Of a stretch of DNA of 64,000 nt, positions 15,678-24,118 are shown one piece after another. Origin of the DNA: CAYJLC01 sp964370735 (GTDB lineage: Bacteria; Bacillota; Clostridia; Oscillospirales; Butyricicoccaceae); the NCBI GenBank assembly GCA_964370735.1, contig CAYJLC010000006.1:1-64000 (forward strand). The letters run 5' to 3'. The notes below the pieces were generated by a model. It had not been told where the DNA came from, did no database searches, and saw only the letters and a program-made list of their open reading frames with translations. Position numbers and translations under genes: made by a program. Each line of letters opens with the position of its first letter. Position 1 is the stretch's first letter.

Positions 15678-16745
15678 TCAAATTTCCGATTTTTTTAAGA
15701 TTTTTTTGAAATAAATAACTAAAAAGGTAGTAAGTGGTAATAAAATAAACGGAAAAATCAAAATATATTTGTAAATTTCGAAAAATCCGAATAAATCTAG
15801 CGAACTTTTAAAAAATGTTGTAGATAAAACAAAAACTAAAATCGCAGAGGGTATAATAAAGTTTTTCTTAAAAAGATATTTTAATCCGTCGGTAATAAAG
15901 ATAATTGTTGTAGAAATTTTTAAAATATCGCCGATTAGAAAGGAAATTGACACCACAACTTCTTGTCTTTGGAAAAAATCGCCTAAATTTACAAGGCTAA
16001 TTGCCGAATACGACGGATAATACAAGCTTTTTATTGCTGGAAACCCTAAAATAAGCAAATCACGCATAAAAGTGACACTCATAAGAATGCAAGACACGAT
16101 TATTATAGAAATTATAGTTTTTCGAAGGTCTGCAGTGTTTTTTGCAGTAGAAATTAACGCAATTAAAGCAAAACTTTCCATAAAAGGTGTGGCGAGTATA
16201 GAATATGTGCCTGTTATTATGGGATTTAGCCCAAATTCTAAAATCGGAGTTAAATTTAAAAAATTCAGATTAGAAAAAGTGACTATAAGCGTAAAAAGCA
16301 GGAATGAAATCACTACCCAAACTGCAATTTCTGACGCTCGCGCCACTGATATTATCCCTTTATATGTTGCATAAATTACCGTTATAACCATAAAAATACC
16401 AATAAGATAAATTGAAGAATTTTGTAGTGCTACGGTTTTAATAAAAATAACATACTTTGAAAAAGACATTGTAGACACTAAAATTACGGCTAAAATCATA
16501 ATAATATTTAAAACTACACCTAAAATTTTACCATAAATAAGTGAATTTATCTCGAAAATGCTTTTTCCTTTATGAATTCTAAATGGTTCGTAGTAAATTA
16601 AAAGTAATGGTATTGCTAAAATCAGAGAAAAAAGTCCAGCGATCCAACTATCTCGACCTGCCTCAAGCCCTGAATTTGACGCGATTGTCGACGTTACAAA
16701 AAATATAAAAAGCATAGCGGCGCTTTGTCTTTTTGAAATTGGCAT
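15678..16745 (-). CDS. Spore germination receptor permease subunit (GerAB/GerKB family)
   Basis: This is the APC-superfamily-like B subunit of a GerA-type germinant receptor in the spore inner membrane, thought to bind the small-molecule germinant. The 355-residue protein has about ten hydrophobic helices. The N-terminus MPISKRQSAAMLF resembles the ISxxQ start of the family, and GLEAGRDSWIAGLFS is conserved-type. AGGAG lies six bases before the ATG. Third gene of an A-C-B operon, 12 bases after the C gene. The germinant cannot be predicted. Confidence 0.87.
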   Translation of the reverse strand: MPISKRQSAAMLFIFFVTSTIASNSGLEAGRDSWIAGLFSLILAIPLLLIYYEPFRIHKGKSIFEINSLIYGKILGVVLNIIMILAVILVSTMSFSKYVIFIKTVALQNSSIYLIGIFMVITVIYATYKGIISVARASEIAVWVVISFLLFTLIVTFSNLNFLNLTPILEFGLNPIITGTYSILATPFMESFALIALISTAKNTADLRKTIISIIIVSCILMSVTFMRDLLILGFPAIKSLYYPSYSAISLVNLGDFFQRQEVVVSISFLIGDILKISTTIIFITDGLKYLFKKNFIIPSAILVFVLSTTFFKSSLDLFGFFEIYKYILIFPFILLPLTTFLVIYFKKILKKSEI

Positions 16746-16757
16746 AAAAATCTCCTA

Positions 16758-17870
16758 TTAGTGGATTTTAAGAGGTTCGGACATAAGCCCAGAATTTACG
16801 ATTTTGCATTCGACATTCAGTGTGTAGTCTAAATTTTTGATTTCATTCGAGAAATCTCCATGTAATTGGTTATAAACATGCACATATTTTCGATAAACAA
16901 GGTCGCCGAGTGCTAAAAAATCCGAACCAGAATTATTCATTTGAACTTTAATTAAATCGTCAACATCTTTTTTTATAGCAAGCGAAATATCTTCTTCGGC
17001 ACTCGCTTTTTTGTCCAAATCTAGCAAGTCAGTGCCGTCTTGAATGGCGATTAGCTCAATTTTTATGTCAAAATCAAAACTTAACTTGCCATCTTCGTAA
17101 ATCGGTGTGATAGATGTTTTTGCACTTTGCGTTCTATAAGTCGGAGTTTTTACTATATATTCATTTATGACTGTGCCTTTTTCCATCTTATTTTTAAGCA
17201 AAACTAATGTTTTTGCCTGTTTTTGATCTAAAATATCGTACAAATAATCCTCTTTGAAAATCGCAACACCATCAATTTCTCGATATTCTTCTTCATTATC
17301 GTCATTTAATTTAACGATTGGCAAATATCCATCTGTTCCCTTTGCCGTCACATCATCAATAAATTCATAAACAGGCATAGATGGCACTTCGGAATTTATG
17401 TTGTTAGATTGAATAATTTCCTTTATTTGTATGCCAGAAATGTCGTCTATTAACGATTTTGTCTGCAAAATTTCTGCCGAAGTGTCACCATTTGCGACTA
17501 CAATATTCATATCTAATCGTAAATCAGAATTTCTATAAATATCGTCTAAAATGCTCAAAATACCCTCGCACGCCATGTCATAAGAAATAACCATAACAGC
17601 AGTATGACCGAAATAAATCTCGTTTCCTGTGATTTGAATTACATTTGAAATTGCCTCGGAATATGTTTCGCCAGACGATTTTATATAAGAAACTTCCGCA
17701 ACATTTTGCTTAAATTTTACGACTTCGACACAAATATCAAGCTTATATGGGTTGTCGATATTTTTATCTAAAGCGATACCAGTGGCGATAGTTAGCTTTT
17801 CTACTTCACGATAATCAGCACAACCTGTTAAAAACATACTTGATATAACTAAAAGTATTAATATTTTCAT
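16758..17870 (-). CDS. Spore germination receptor lipoprotein subunit (GerAC/GerKC family)
   Basis: This is the lipid-anchored C subunit of the germinant receptor. 370 residues with a lipoprotein signal MKILILLVISSMFLTGC (lipobox LTGC, Cys17). The Ger(x)C start follows: DYREVEKLTIATGIALDK. The remainder is the three-domain extracytoplasmic body with segments such as GHTAVMVIS and ITGNEIYFG. AGGAGG lies four bases before the ATG and overlaps the end of the A gene. The order A-C-B matches the gerK arrangement of Bacillus rather than gerA. Confidence 0.9.
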   Translation of the reverse strand: MKILILLVISSMFLTGCADYREVEKLTIATGIALDKNIDNPYKLDICVEVVKFKQNVAEVSYIKSSGETYSEAISNVIQITGNEIYFGHTAVMVISYDMACEGILSILDDIYRNSDLRLDMNIVVANGDTSAEILQTKSLIDDISGIQIKEIIQSNNINSEVPSMPVYEFIDDVTAKGTDGYLPIVKLNDDNEEEYREIDGVAIFKEDYLYDILDQKQAKTLVLLKNKMEKGTVINEYIVKTPTYRTQSAKTSITPIYEDGKLSFDFDIKIELIAIQDGTDLLDLDKKASAEEDISLAIKKDVDDLIKVQMNNSGSDFLALGDLVYRKYVHVYNQLHGDFSNEIKNLDYTLNVECKIVNSGLMSEPLKIH

Positions 17871-17878
17871 AAAACCTC

Positions 17879-19336
17879 CTAATCGCCAGAGAGAAATCGA
17901 TTGCTAGGTTTCATCAAATTCCAAGGGAATCGCATGATGCTGTCTTTTCCGTTTTCCTTTGTTGCATTCGCTAAATTTGATATATACGGCACAGAAAAAC
18001 TCTCGATTGAACACACATGAATAAGTCCAAGTGCTATGCCGAAAACCAAGCCGTATAGCCCGAAAAATGCCGAAAAAATTAAATTTAATAGCCTGAAAAA
18101 AACCGAGGCAACTTTGAGTTTTGGAATCATAAGTGCAGTTATTCCTGAAAATGCTACAATGATTACGATTGGAGCAGAAACAAATCTAGCCTCTACTGCC
18201 GATTGCCCTAGAACTAATGCGCCGACAATGCTTAATGTCTGACCTATTGAAGAAGGTGTCCGATTTCCAGCTTCTTTTAGTATTTCAAATATGACGACGA
18301 GCGTGAAAAATTCTAAAAATGCAGGAAAAGGCACGCCTTCACGCGCTGATGATATTGAAAATAGCAATTTTGTGGGAATTAATTCGTGATGGTAAGTTAT
18401 CATTGCAAGGAAAATTGCAGGAACTGAAATTGAGAATAAAAAGCCGAATATTCTAAGAACTCTATTCATATTTGCATAAATAAAGTTCAAATAATAGTCT
18501 TCATTAGTCTGAAATGCCTCGAGTAGAATATGTGGCGCAGTTATCGCAACAGGCGTGCCATCGACAATTAGACCGACACGTCCCTCCAGTAGTTTTGCGA
18601 CAAAAACGTCAGGACGCTCGGTTGTGCCTATCGTTGGAAATGGGGAAAATTTGCTGTCTTTTATGCACTCGACTACATAATTTGAGTCAAGAACACTGTC
18701 TATATGGAATGTTTTTAGTCGTTTTTCAAAAGTTTTAAGCACTTTTTCGTCACAAATCCCATCGATATAACAAATTACAGCAGTAGTGGAGGTGGTAGAA
18801 CCAAGTATCACATATTTGAATTTCAAATCAGGCGTGCGAAGACGTCTTCGAACAAAACTCAAATTTATCATAAACGCTTCGATAAAACCCTCGCGCGAAC
18901 CAGAAAGCACTTTTTCACTCTCGGGTTCGGCAGTCCCTCTTATGACAAATCCTTTTGTGTTGACTAAAACGCCTCTGTCGTCACCATCGACTAAAATTAA
19001 GCTGTCACCGTATAAAAAAGCGTTGAGAATATCGGTCATATTGTCAGTTATTTTGCTATCATTCGCCTCGACGATATATTTCGAAATAATTTCGGCATTA
19101 ACCATTTTTTGCGTATCGAGTTTCACAAGTGGCTCGACAACATTTTCGGCAATTACAACATTGTTCACCATGCCATCGAAGAAAAAAACCGCCATATTTT
19201 GATGGATATATCGTATTACGAAAGTATTATCGTTTTTAAAAAGTGCTTTTAGCATTTCGATGTTTTCGCTTAGCGATTTTTTCAAATGCAGCTCCGTAAT
19301 ATTGGTTGTACCTTGTTTATTTTTCGGAATTTTCAT
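17879..19336 (-). CDS. Spore germination receptor subunit A (GerAA/GerKA family)
   Basis: The A subunit of the germinant receptor, 485 residues. A large soluble N-terminal domain (about 1-280) contains FVRRRLRTPDLKF, the family's RRxRTP motif, and VGLIVDGTPVAITAPHI. Four to five membrane helices follow, with RNIFxF-type ANMNRVLRIFGFLFS and VGALVLGQSAVEARFVSAP, then a short polar tail RFPWNLMKPSNRF. GGGGGAAATT precedes the ATG. First gene of the ger operon, directly downstream of the cheB terminator. Its presence implies spore formation. Confidence 0.92.
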   Translation of the reverse strand: MKIPKNKQGTTNITELHLKKSLSENIEMLKALFKNDNTFVIRYIHQNMAVFFFDGMVNNVVIAENVVEPLVKLDTQKMVNAEIISKYIVEANDSKITDNMTDILNAFLYGDSLILVDGDDRGVLVNTKGFVIRGTAEPESEKVLSGSREGFIEAFMINLSFVRRRLRTPDLKFKYVILGSTTSTTAVICYIDGICDEKVLKTFEKRLKTFHIDSVLDSNYVVECIKDSKFSPFPTIGTTERPDVFVAKLLEGRVGLIVDGTPVAITAPHILLEAFQTNEDYYLNFIYANMNRVLRIFGFLFSISVPAIFLAMITYHHELIPTKLLFSISSAREGVPFPAFLEFFTLVVIFEILKEAGNRTPSSIGQTLSIVGALVLGQSAVEARFVSAPIVIIVAFSGITALMIPKLKVASVFFRLLNLIFSAFFGLYGLVFGIALGLIHVCSIESFSVPYISNLANATKENGKDSIMRFPWNLMKPSNRFLSGD

Positions 19337-19362
19337 AATTTCCCCCTAAACTTTGTTAAAGG

Positions 19363-19392
19363 TATCTTTCCCAAAAAATATAATTTTATGCA
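19363..19392 (-). promoter_or_regulatory. Candidate forespore (sigma-F/sigma-G) promoter of the ger operon
   Basis: On the minus strand, TGCATA (19387-19392) and GGGAAAGATA (19363-19372) are 14 bases apart. The -35 fits the forespore GYATA/TGMATA pattern, and the -10 fits GGnnAnAnTR except at one position. The spacer is about two bases short. No sigma-A promoter was found in this gap. Weak evidence. Confidence 0.3.
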
Positions 19393-19421
19393 ATAGGCTG
19401 ACAGAGTTGCGAAATTTCGTC

Positions 19422-19449
19422 AAAAAAAGGCTGACGCATAGCGACAACC
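19422..19449 (-). terminator. Terminator of the cheAWRB operon
   Basis: On the minus strand, stem GGTTGTCGC/GCGTCAGCC (one mismatch, three-base loop; 19441-19449 with 19429-19437) followed by T7. It begins two bases past the cheB stop. Confidence 0.85.
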
Positions 19450-19451
19450 CT

Positions 19452-20501
19452 TTATTTCAATTTATTTATATGATTAATTAGTGTTTTCGGCACATCGAGA
19501 TACGAAACTTGCGTTTCAACAGCCCCGATATTAAATGCCACGCGAGGCATTCCGTAGACCACAGAAGACGACTCGTCTTGTCCGATTGTGTATGCGCCAG
19601 CTTTTCGCATGGAAAGCAGACCTTGAGCACCGTCTTGCCCCATGCCAGTGAGTATAATTCCGACTTTAGCACATTTAACTTTATCTGCCATTGATTGGAA
19701 AAGTACATCGACAGACGGCCTGTGTCCGCTGACTTTTTCGCCAGCTTTGCACGAAACATAGTAGTTTCCGTCAGAAAAATATATGCTAGTTTGAAAATCT
19801 GCTGGAGCAATTAGCACAAGGCCACGAGTGATTTTATCACCATTTTTAGCTTCTCTGACACGCATTGAGCAGATTTTATCAAGCCTTTCGGCGTACATTT
19901 TAGTAAAACCAGTCGGCAAATGCTGAACCACGATTATTCCTGGTGTGTCGACAGGAAGTTTTTCTAAAATTTCGGCAGTAGCCTCTACTCCACCGGTAGA
20001 CGCACCTATCGCGATTATCATATTGTCTAATTTTTCTGAGCGACCGAAATCATTTTGCCACACAGAAGAAGCACTAGTTTTGCTTAAAAGTGGTGGTGCA
20101 GAATGAATTTTCAGCGATGATTTTGATGCCGCGATTATTTTTTGACTCAAAGTGCTTATAAAGAGCTTTTTCTCGTCAGGATTTGAAGGCTTTTTAACAA
20201 AATCAACTGCCCCAGCAACTAACGCATCAAAAATTCTTATGTCTAAGTTTGAAACAAGGATAACAGGGATTTTATACAAAGGAAGAAGCTCTTTTAATAA
20301 GTCGATACCATTTTGGTCTGGCATTTCTATATCAAGTGTTATCACATCTGGTTTGAGTTTTTTTAGTGCCTGTTTTGCATCATTTGCACAAGCGCAGGTA
20401 CCGATAACATTTATATTAGAATTAGATGTAATCCCAGCCACAATGACAGAACGCGCAACAATAGAGTCATCTACAACAAGGACATTTATCTTTCTTTGCA
20501 A
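19452..20501 (-). CDS. cheB: Chemotaxis protein-glutamate methylesterase/glutaminase CheB
   Basis: Removes methyl groups from chemoreceptors for adaptation and deamidates receptor glutamines. The 349-residue protein has an N-terminal receiver domain with phospho-acceptor Asp57 in ITLDIEMPDQNG, a linker, and the C-terminal esterase. The esterase shows GASTGGVEA, QHLPTGFT and GMGQDGAQG, which supply the Ser-His-Asp triad. The start is TTG with GGAGGG six bases upstream. Last gene of the cheA-cheW-cheR-cheB operon, closed by a terminator. Confidence 0.95.
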   Translation of the reverse strand: MQRKINVLVVDDSIVARSVIVAGITSNSNINVIGTCACANDAKQALKKLKPDVITLDIEMPDQNGIDLLKELLPLYKIPVILVSNLDIRIFDALVAGAVDFVKKPSNPDEKKLFISTLSQKIIAASKSSLKIHSAPPLLSKTSASSVWQNDFGRSEKLDNMIIAIGASTGGVEATAEILEKLPVDTPGIIVVQHLPTGFTKMYAERLDKICSMRVREAKNGDKITRGLVLIAPADFQTSIYFSDGNYYVSCKAGEKVSGHRPSVDVLFQSMADKVKCAKVGIILTGMGQDGAQGLLSMRKAGAYTIGQDESSSVVYGMPRVAFNIGAVETQVSYLDVPKTLINHINKLK

Positions 20502-20516
20502 AGCAAACCCTCCTTT

Positions 20517-21338
20517 TTATTTTTTCTTATAAATCGAAGGTGCAACGGTTTTAAATAAAGGATTATTGCGTATTGACTCCGAATGACTGATTATTAAGTA
20601 TCCATTTGGAGAAAGCGCATTATAAAAACGTTTAAGTAGGTCATCTTGAGTTTGGTGGTCAAAATAAATCATTACATTTCTGCAAAAAATAACATCAAAT
20701 TTTGTTTTAAAATTAATTTGTGTCATTAAATTGAACTCTTTAAAGATAACATTTTTTCTAATGTCATCACAAACCCTATAATTGCCACTATTATCGATTT
20801 TTGTAAAATATTTTTCGATAGACGCATCTGGTGGGTCCGATTGGAACGGATACACACCTTTTTGCGCTTTAGAAAGTACATTTCTTGATATATCAGTAGC
20901 AAGAATTCGAGTGTCCCAGTTTGGGATATTTTTAAAAAATTCTTTAAGATATATAGAAATAGTGTATGGTTCTTCGCCACTAGAACAACCAGCACTCCAA
21001 ATAGATAGACTTTTTTTAGATTTGTGCAGTTCTACTAGTTCTGGAAGAATTCTGTTGTTTAAAAAAGTGAAATGTTCTTTTTCGCGAAGGAAAAAAGTAT
21101 AGTTTGTAGTTAGTTTATTAATTATAAGTTCGATATCAGAAGGATTTTTTTGAGTGATTAGTTTTTCAACAAAATCACCAAATGAAGAATATCCTTGAGA
21201 TTTTAATTGGAAAGAAAGACGGCTAGATATAAGCTGTTTTTTTTGCGATAAATCGATACCATAATTGTCATACATAAACTTGACTAATGTTTTAAAATCT
21301 ATATCTTTTATTTCTAATTCCCTAGAGTTATTAATCAT
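20517..21338 (-). CDS. cheR: Chemotaxis protein methyltransferase CheR
   Basis: Methylates receptor glutamates using S-adenosylmethionine and opposes CheB. The 273-residue protein has an all-alpha N-terminal domain (about 1-90) and the SAM-binding fold with SIWSAGCSSGEEPYTISI, VIFCRNVMIYFD and SHSES. Length and motifs are standard. There is no TPR or pentapeptide-binding extension. AAGGTGAT precedes the ATG. It lies between cheW and cheB at short spacings. Confidence 0.95.
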   Translation of the reverse strand: MINNSRELEIKDIDFKTLVKFMYDNYGIDLSQKKQLISSRLSFQLKSQGYSSFGDFVEKLITQKNPSDIELIINKLTTNYTFFLREKEHFTFLNNRILPELVELHKSKKSLSIWSAGCSSGEEPYTISIYLKEFFKNIPNWDTRILATDISRNVLSKAQKGVYPFQSDPPDASIEKYFTKIDNSGNYRVCDDIRKNVIFKEFNLMTQINFKTKFDVIFCRNVMIYFDHQTQDDLLKRFYNALSPNGYLIISHSESIRNNPLFKTVAPSIYKKK

Positions 21339-21347
21339 TTTATCACC

Positions 21348-21812
21348 TTAAGAGAGATTAAGCATTTGTAAACTATCGAAGATTAACATAGTTTTTCCAT
21401 CTGGCAATGCTGCCATTTGAGATACAATACTGCTGTCATATTGTCTAGGAGAAGGCAAAATACTGTCTGCGTTAACATCAAGCATTCTTTCAACTGTATC
21501 GACAAGGACTCCGATAGAAGTACCTTGTATCGTAAGGATTATTATGCATTTTTCGTCATTTTCGCTTGTAGAATTCGGTAAAAAATCGCTAGTGCTTAAT
21601 ATAGGTAAAATTTGACCCCTTAAATTTATAATTCCTTTGATAAAATCAGGAACAAGAGGTACTTTCGTTATAGAAAAACTAGTTAAAATCTCAACAACAA
21701 ACTCGGCAGTAACTCCGAATAATAAGTTGTTTGATGTGAATAATAGGAATTTTTCTGTTTGAATTTCATCAATATTTAAAAGACCAGCAGTTAGGTTTTT
21801 TTTATGTGACAT
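21348..21812 (-). CDS. cheW: Chemotaxis coupling protein CheW
   Basis: Links chemoreceptors to the CheA kinase. 154 residues forming a single CheW SH3-like domain: LLFGVTAEFVVEIL, VPDFIKGIINLRGQILPILS and IGVLVDTVERML are the usual segments. The GIINLRGQI core is intact. GGAG lies seven bases before the ATG. Second gene of the minus-strand che operon. A second CheW domain for this pathway is in cheV at 50078-51010. Confidence 0.95.
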   Translation of the reverse strand: MSHKKNLTAGLLNIDEIQTEKFLLFTSNNLLFGVTAEFVVEILTSFSITKVPLVPDFIKGIINLRGQILPILSTSDFLPNSTSENDEKCIIILTIQGTSIGVLVDTVERMLDVNADSILPSPRQYDSSIVSQMAALPDGKTMLIFDSLQMLNLS

Positions 21813-21837
21813 GTGTTTTCTCCAATCTTAAACTTGT

Positions 21838-23898
21838 TTATAATCTTGAATATAAGCTAACAACATCTAAAATAATGCTTATGTTGCCATCACCTAAAAT
21901 TGTACAGCCAACAATACCTGATTTTTTAATGTTGAAAGAATTTAGGTACGAAGGTAAAGGTTTAACAACAACTTGTTGTTCCCCTAAAAGCTCGTCTACA
22001 AACAAGCAATATGAAAATTCGCCAGTATCAAGCCAAATTAAAATACCATCTTCGATTTTTTCAAATCCACCGTCAATACTAAAAGTGTTTGACATTCTGA
22101 TAATTGGGTAGTAAGATGTGCCAAGTTTAAAGATTTCGCCACCGTTTGCGTCAGATAAAATCTCGCTTGAAGATACTCTGAAAGTTTGTTTTATGTGTTG
22201 AATTGGTATAGTGAAAGTAGACGCACCAACAGAAACTTCCATTCCGTCCATGATAGCCATGGTTAGAGGGATTTTTAAAGTGGTAGTCATACCTTGACCT
22301 TGAACACTTGTGATAACTATTGTACCACCAACGCTTTCGATGTTTTGTTTAACAACGTCCATACCAACGCCACGCCCAGAAAACTCAGTAACTTGCGCAT
22401 TTGTTGAGAAACCTGCTGTTAGTAGGAAATTTAATATTTCTTTTTCAGAATATTCAACATCAGGAGAGGCAAGACCATTTTTGATAGCCTTATTTAATAC
22501 GTTTTCATAGTTTACACCTTTACCGTCGTCTTTTATTTGGATAATAACTTCCGAGCCTGTGTGGTGTGCAGATAAAACGATTTCGGCACCTGGTGTTTTT
22601 CCGTTTGCAATTCTATCGTCGACAGATGTTTCAATACCATGGTCCATAGAGTTTCTAATGATATGCATGATAGGGTCGCCGATACTGTCAACAATTGTTT
22701 TATCGATTTCTGTATCTTCGCCTAAAAGTGTTAATTTTACTTGTTTATTTAATTTTTTAGACATATCACGAACTATTCTGTTCATTTTTTGGAAAGTTGC
22801 AGAAACAGGAATCATACGAAGTGACATAGAAACATCTTGAAGTTCGTCCGTAAGTTTTCTAAGCTGTCTTGCAGATTTTGTAAACGCGTCTAGTTTTAAG
22901 TGTTTAAGGTCAGGAGAAGAAGTTACCATTGATTCTGTGATAACAATTTCGCCAACAACTGCTTGAAGTTGGTCAAGCTTGCTTAAATTTACACTGATAA
23001 AGCTTTCTTTAACATGTGGTGCTTCAACTTTTGAAGCATCTTTTGCAGGAGCGGGCTTTTGAGCCACAGGTTTTGATTCTTCGACAGGTTTTGGAGTTTC
23101 AGAAACAGCCGGAGTTTCCTCGACAACAGGAGCAGGCGCAGGAACAGGTTCAGCCGTAGCCACGTCATTTACATCAAATGACTTAACTGCACCAGCATTT
23201 GCAACGATTTGTATTGCATTGTCCATATCAGATTTGTTTTTAAAGCTAATTGTAAATCCTTGGTCTACAATGATTTCAGAAGAGCTAGGATTTGAGTCAA
23301 CGTCGGCTGGGAAGTATGAAAAATCTTGAGTATCGCATATTTCTTTGATTGAATTTGTAATCATATATGCACGAAGATTTTCCATTCCAGAACCTTCTTC
23401 GAAGTAAAGAGTTATTGAATGAGAATAACCAGAATCAGACGAAGAAGTGCTAGTTTGCAAAGAAGTAGCTACGTTATCGCCAGTACCACCATTAATACCG
23501 TCGATAAGAGCATTAACTTTTATTAAAATATGGTCTATATCTGTGTCTAGCGGTTGACTTTGTTCGATTTTTTCTACTTGAGAACGGAAAAAATCTACGC
23601 TTAAAAACAGCAAGTCGAATAAATCTTCTCGCATATTAAGAGGAACAACAACCATAGATTTTTCTCTGATAATGGCATACATATCCTCGACTCTATGTGC
23701 TACTTTTGCGATAGGGTCGTATTCCATCATTGCAGACGCACCTTTAATAGTATGCATTATTCTAAAAATACTACTAACATCGTCGTCTGAAAAATCATTT
23801 TTTTGCTCAGCCTCTAAAACGATACTGTCTAGTTGCTCTAAAAGGGAATTTGTTTCATAAAGAAAAGCCTCTAAAATGCTATCTCCACCAATGCTCAT
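21838..23898 (-). CDS. cheA: Chemotaxis sensor histidine kinase CheA
   Basis: This is the central kinase of chemotaxis, phosphorylating CheY and CheB. The 686-residue protein has an HPt domain with phospho-His49 (RIMHTIKGASAMME) and a CheY/CheB-binding P2 region (about 155-255). A Pro/Val/Glu-rich linker (about 258-300) follows. Then come the P3 dimerisation helices, the HATPase domain with HIIRNSMDHGIE, DDGKGV and FSGRGVGMDVVK, and a C-terminal CheW-like P5 domain. AGGAGG lies eight bases before the ATG. First gene of the leftward operon; the 220-base gap upstream is shared with a divergent flagellar-type operon. I could not settle its promoter. Confidence 0.96.
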   Translation of the reverse strand: MSIGGDSILEAFLYETNSLLEQLDSIVLEAEQKNDFSDDDVSSIFRIMHTIKGASAMMEYDPIAKVAHRVEDMYAIIREKSMVVVPLNMREDLFDLLFLSVDFFRSQVEKIEQSQPLDTDIDHILIKVNALIDGINGGTGDNVATSLQTSTSSSDSGYSHSITLYFEEGSGMENLRAYMITNSIKEICDTQDFSYFPADVDSNPSSSEIIVDQGFTISFKNKSDMDNAIQIVANAGAVKSFDVNDVATAEPVPAPAPVVEETPAVSETPKPVEESKPVAQKPAPAKDASKVEAPHVKESFISVNLSKLDQLQAVVGEIVITESMVTSSPDLKHLKLDAFTKSARQLRKLTDELQDVSMSLRMIPVSATFQKMNRIVRDMSKKLNKQVKLTLLGEDTEIDKTIVDSIGDPIMHIIRNSMDHGIETSVDDRIANGKTPGAEIVLSAHHTGSEVIIQIKDDGKGVNYENVLNKAIKNGLASPDVEYSEKEILNFLLTAGFSTNAQVTEFSGRGVGMDVVKQNIESVGGTIVITSVQGQGMTTTLKIPLTMAIMDGMEVSVGASTFTIPIQHIKQTFRVSSSEILSDANGGEIFKLGTSYYPIIRMSNTFSIDGGFEKIEDGILIWLDTGEFSYCLFVDELLGEQQVVVKPLPSYLNSFNIKKSGIVGCTILGDGNISIILDVVSLYSRL

Positions 23899-24031
23899 AT
23901 TTTAAACCTCCTAAAATTGAGTAAACTACTATATAACAGTTATATCGACATAAATTATAAAATAATAATAGGCAACATAAAAAATATGTGAAATAGTTTG
24001 AATTCATGTTTTCTAGATGTTAAAAAAGTAT

Positions 24032-24060
24032 AGACATAAAAATTGTTTTGTAGTACAATG
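24032..24060 (+). promoter_or_regulatory. Probable sigma-A promoter of the FliK-like/FlhB-C/PilZ operon
   Basis: TAGACA (24032-24037), a 17-base spacer and TACAAT (24055-24060), 58 bases before the ATG at 24119. It lies in the divergent gap with cheA. Confidence 0.65.
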
Positions 24061-24118
24061 GTAATATTAGGCATAGCATACCATTGTAAAGTGATAATAG
24101 ATGAAAAAGGTGATTTAA

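Noticed and set aside
18786..19202. 138-codon plus-strand ORF inside the GerA-type A gene
   Set aside because: It is antisense to a conserved protein, has no ribosome site and no recognisable domain.
23899..24118. Sigma-28 promoter for cheA
   Set aside because: A GTCGATAT on the minus strand (about 23943-23950) resembles the -10, but no TAAA-type -35 is present at 15 bases.
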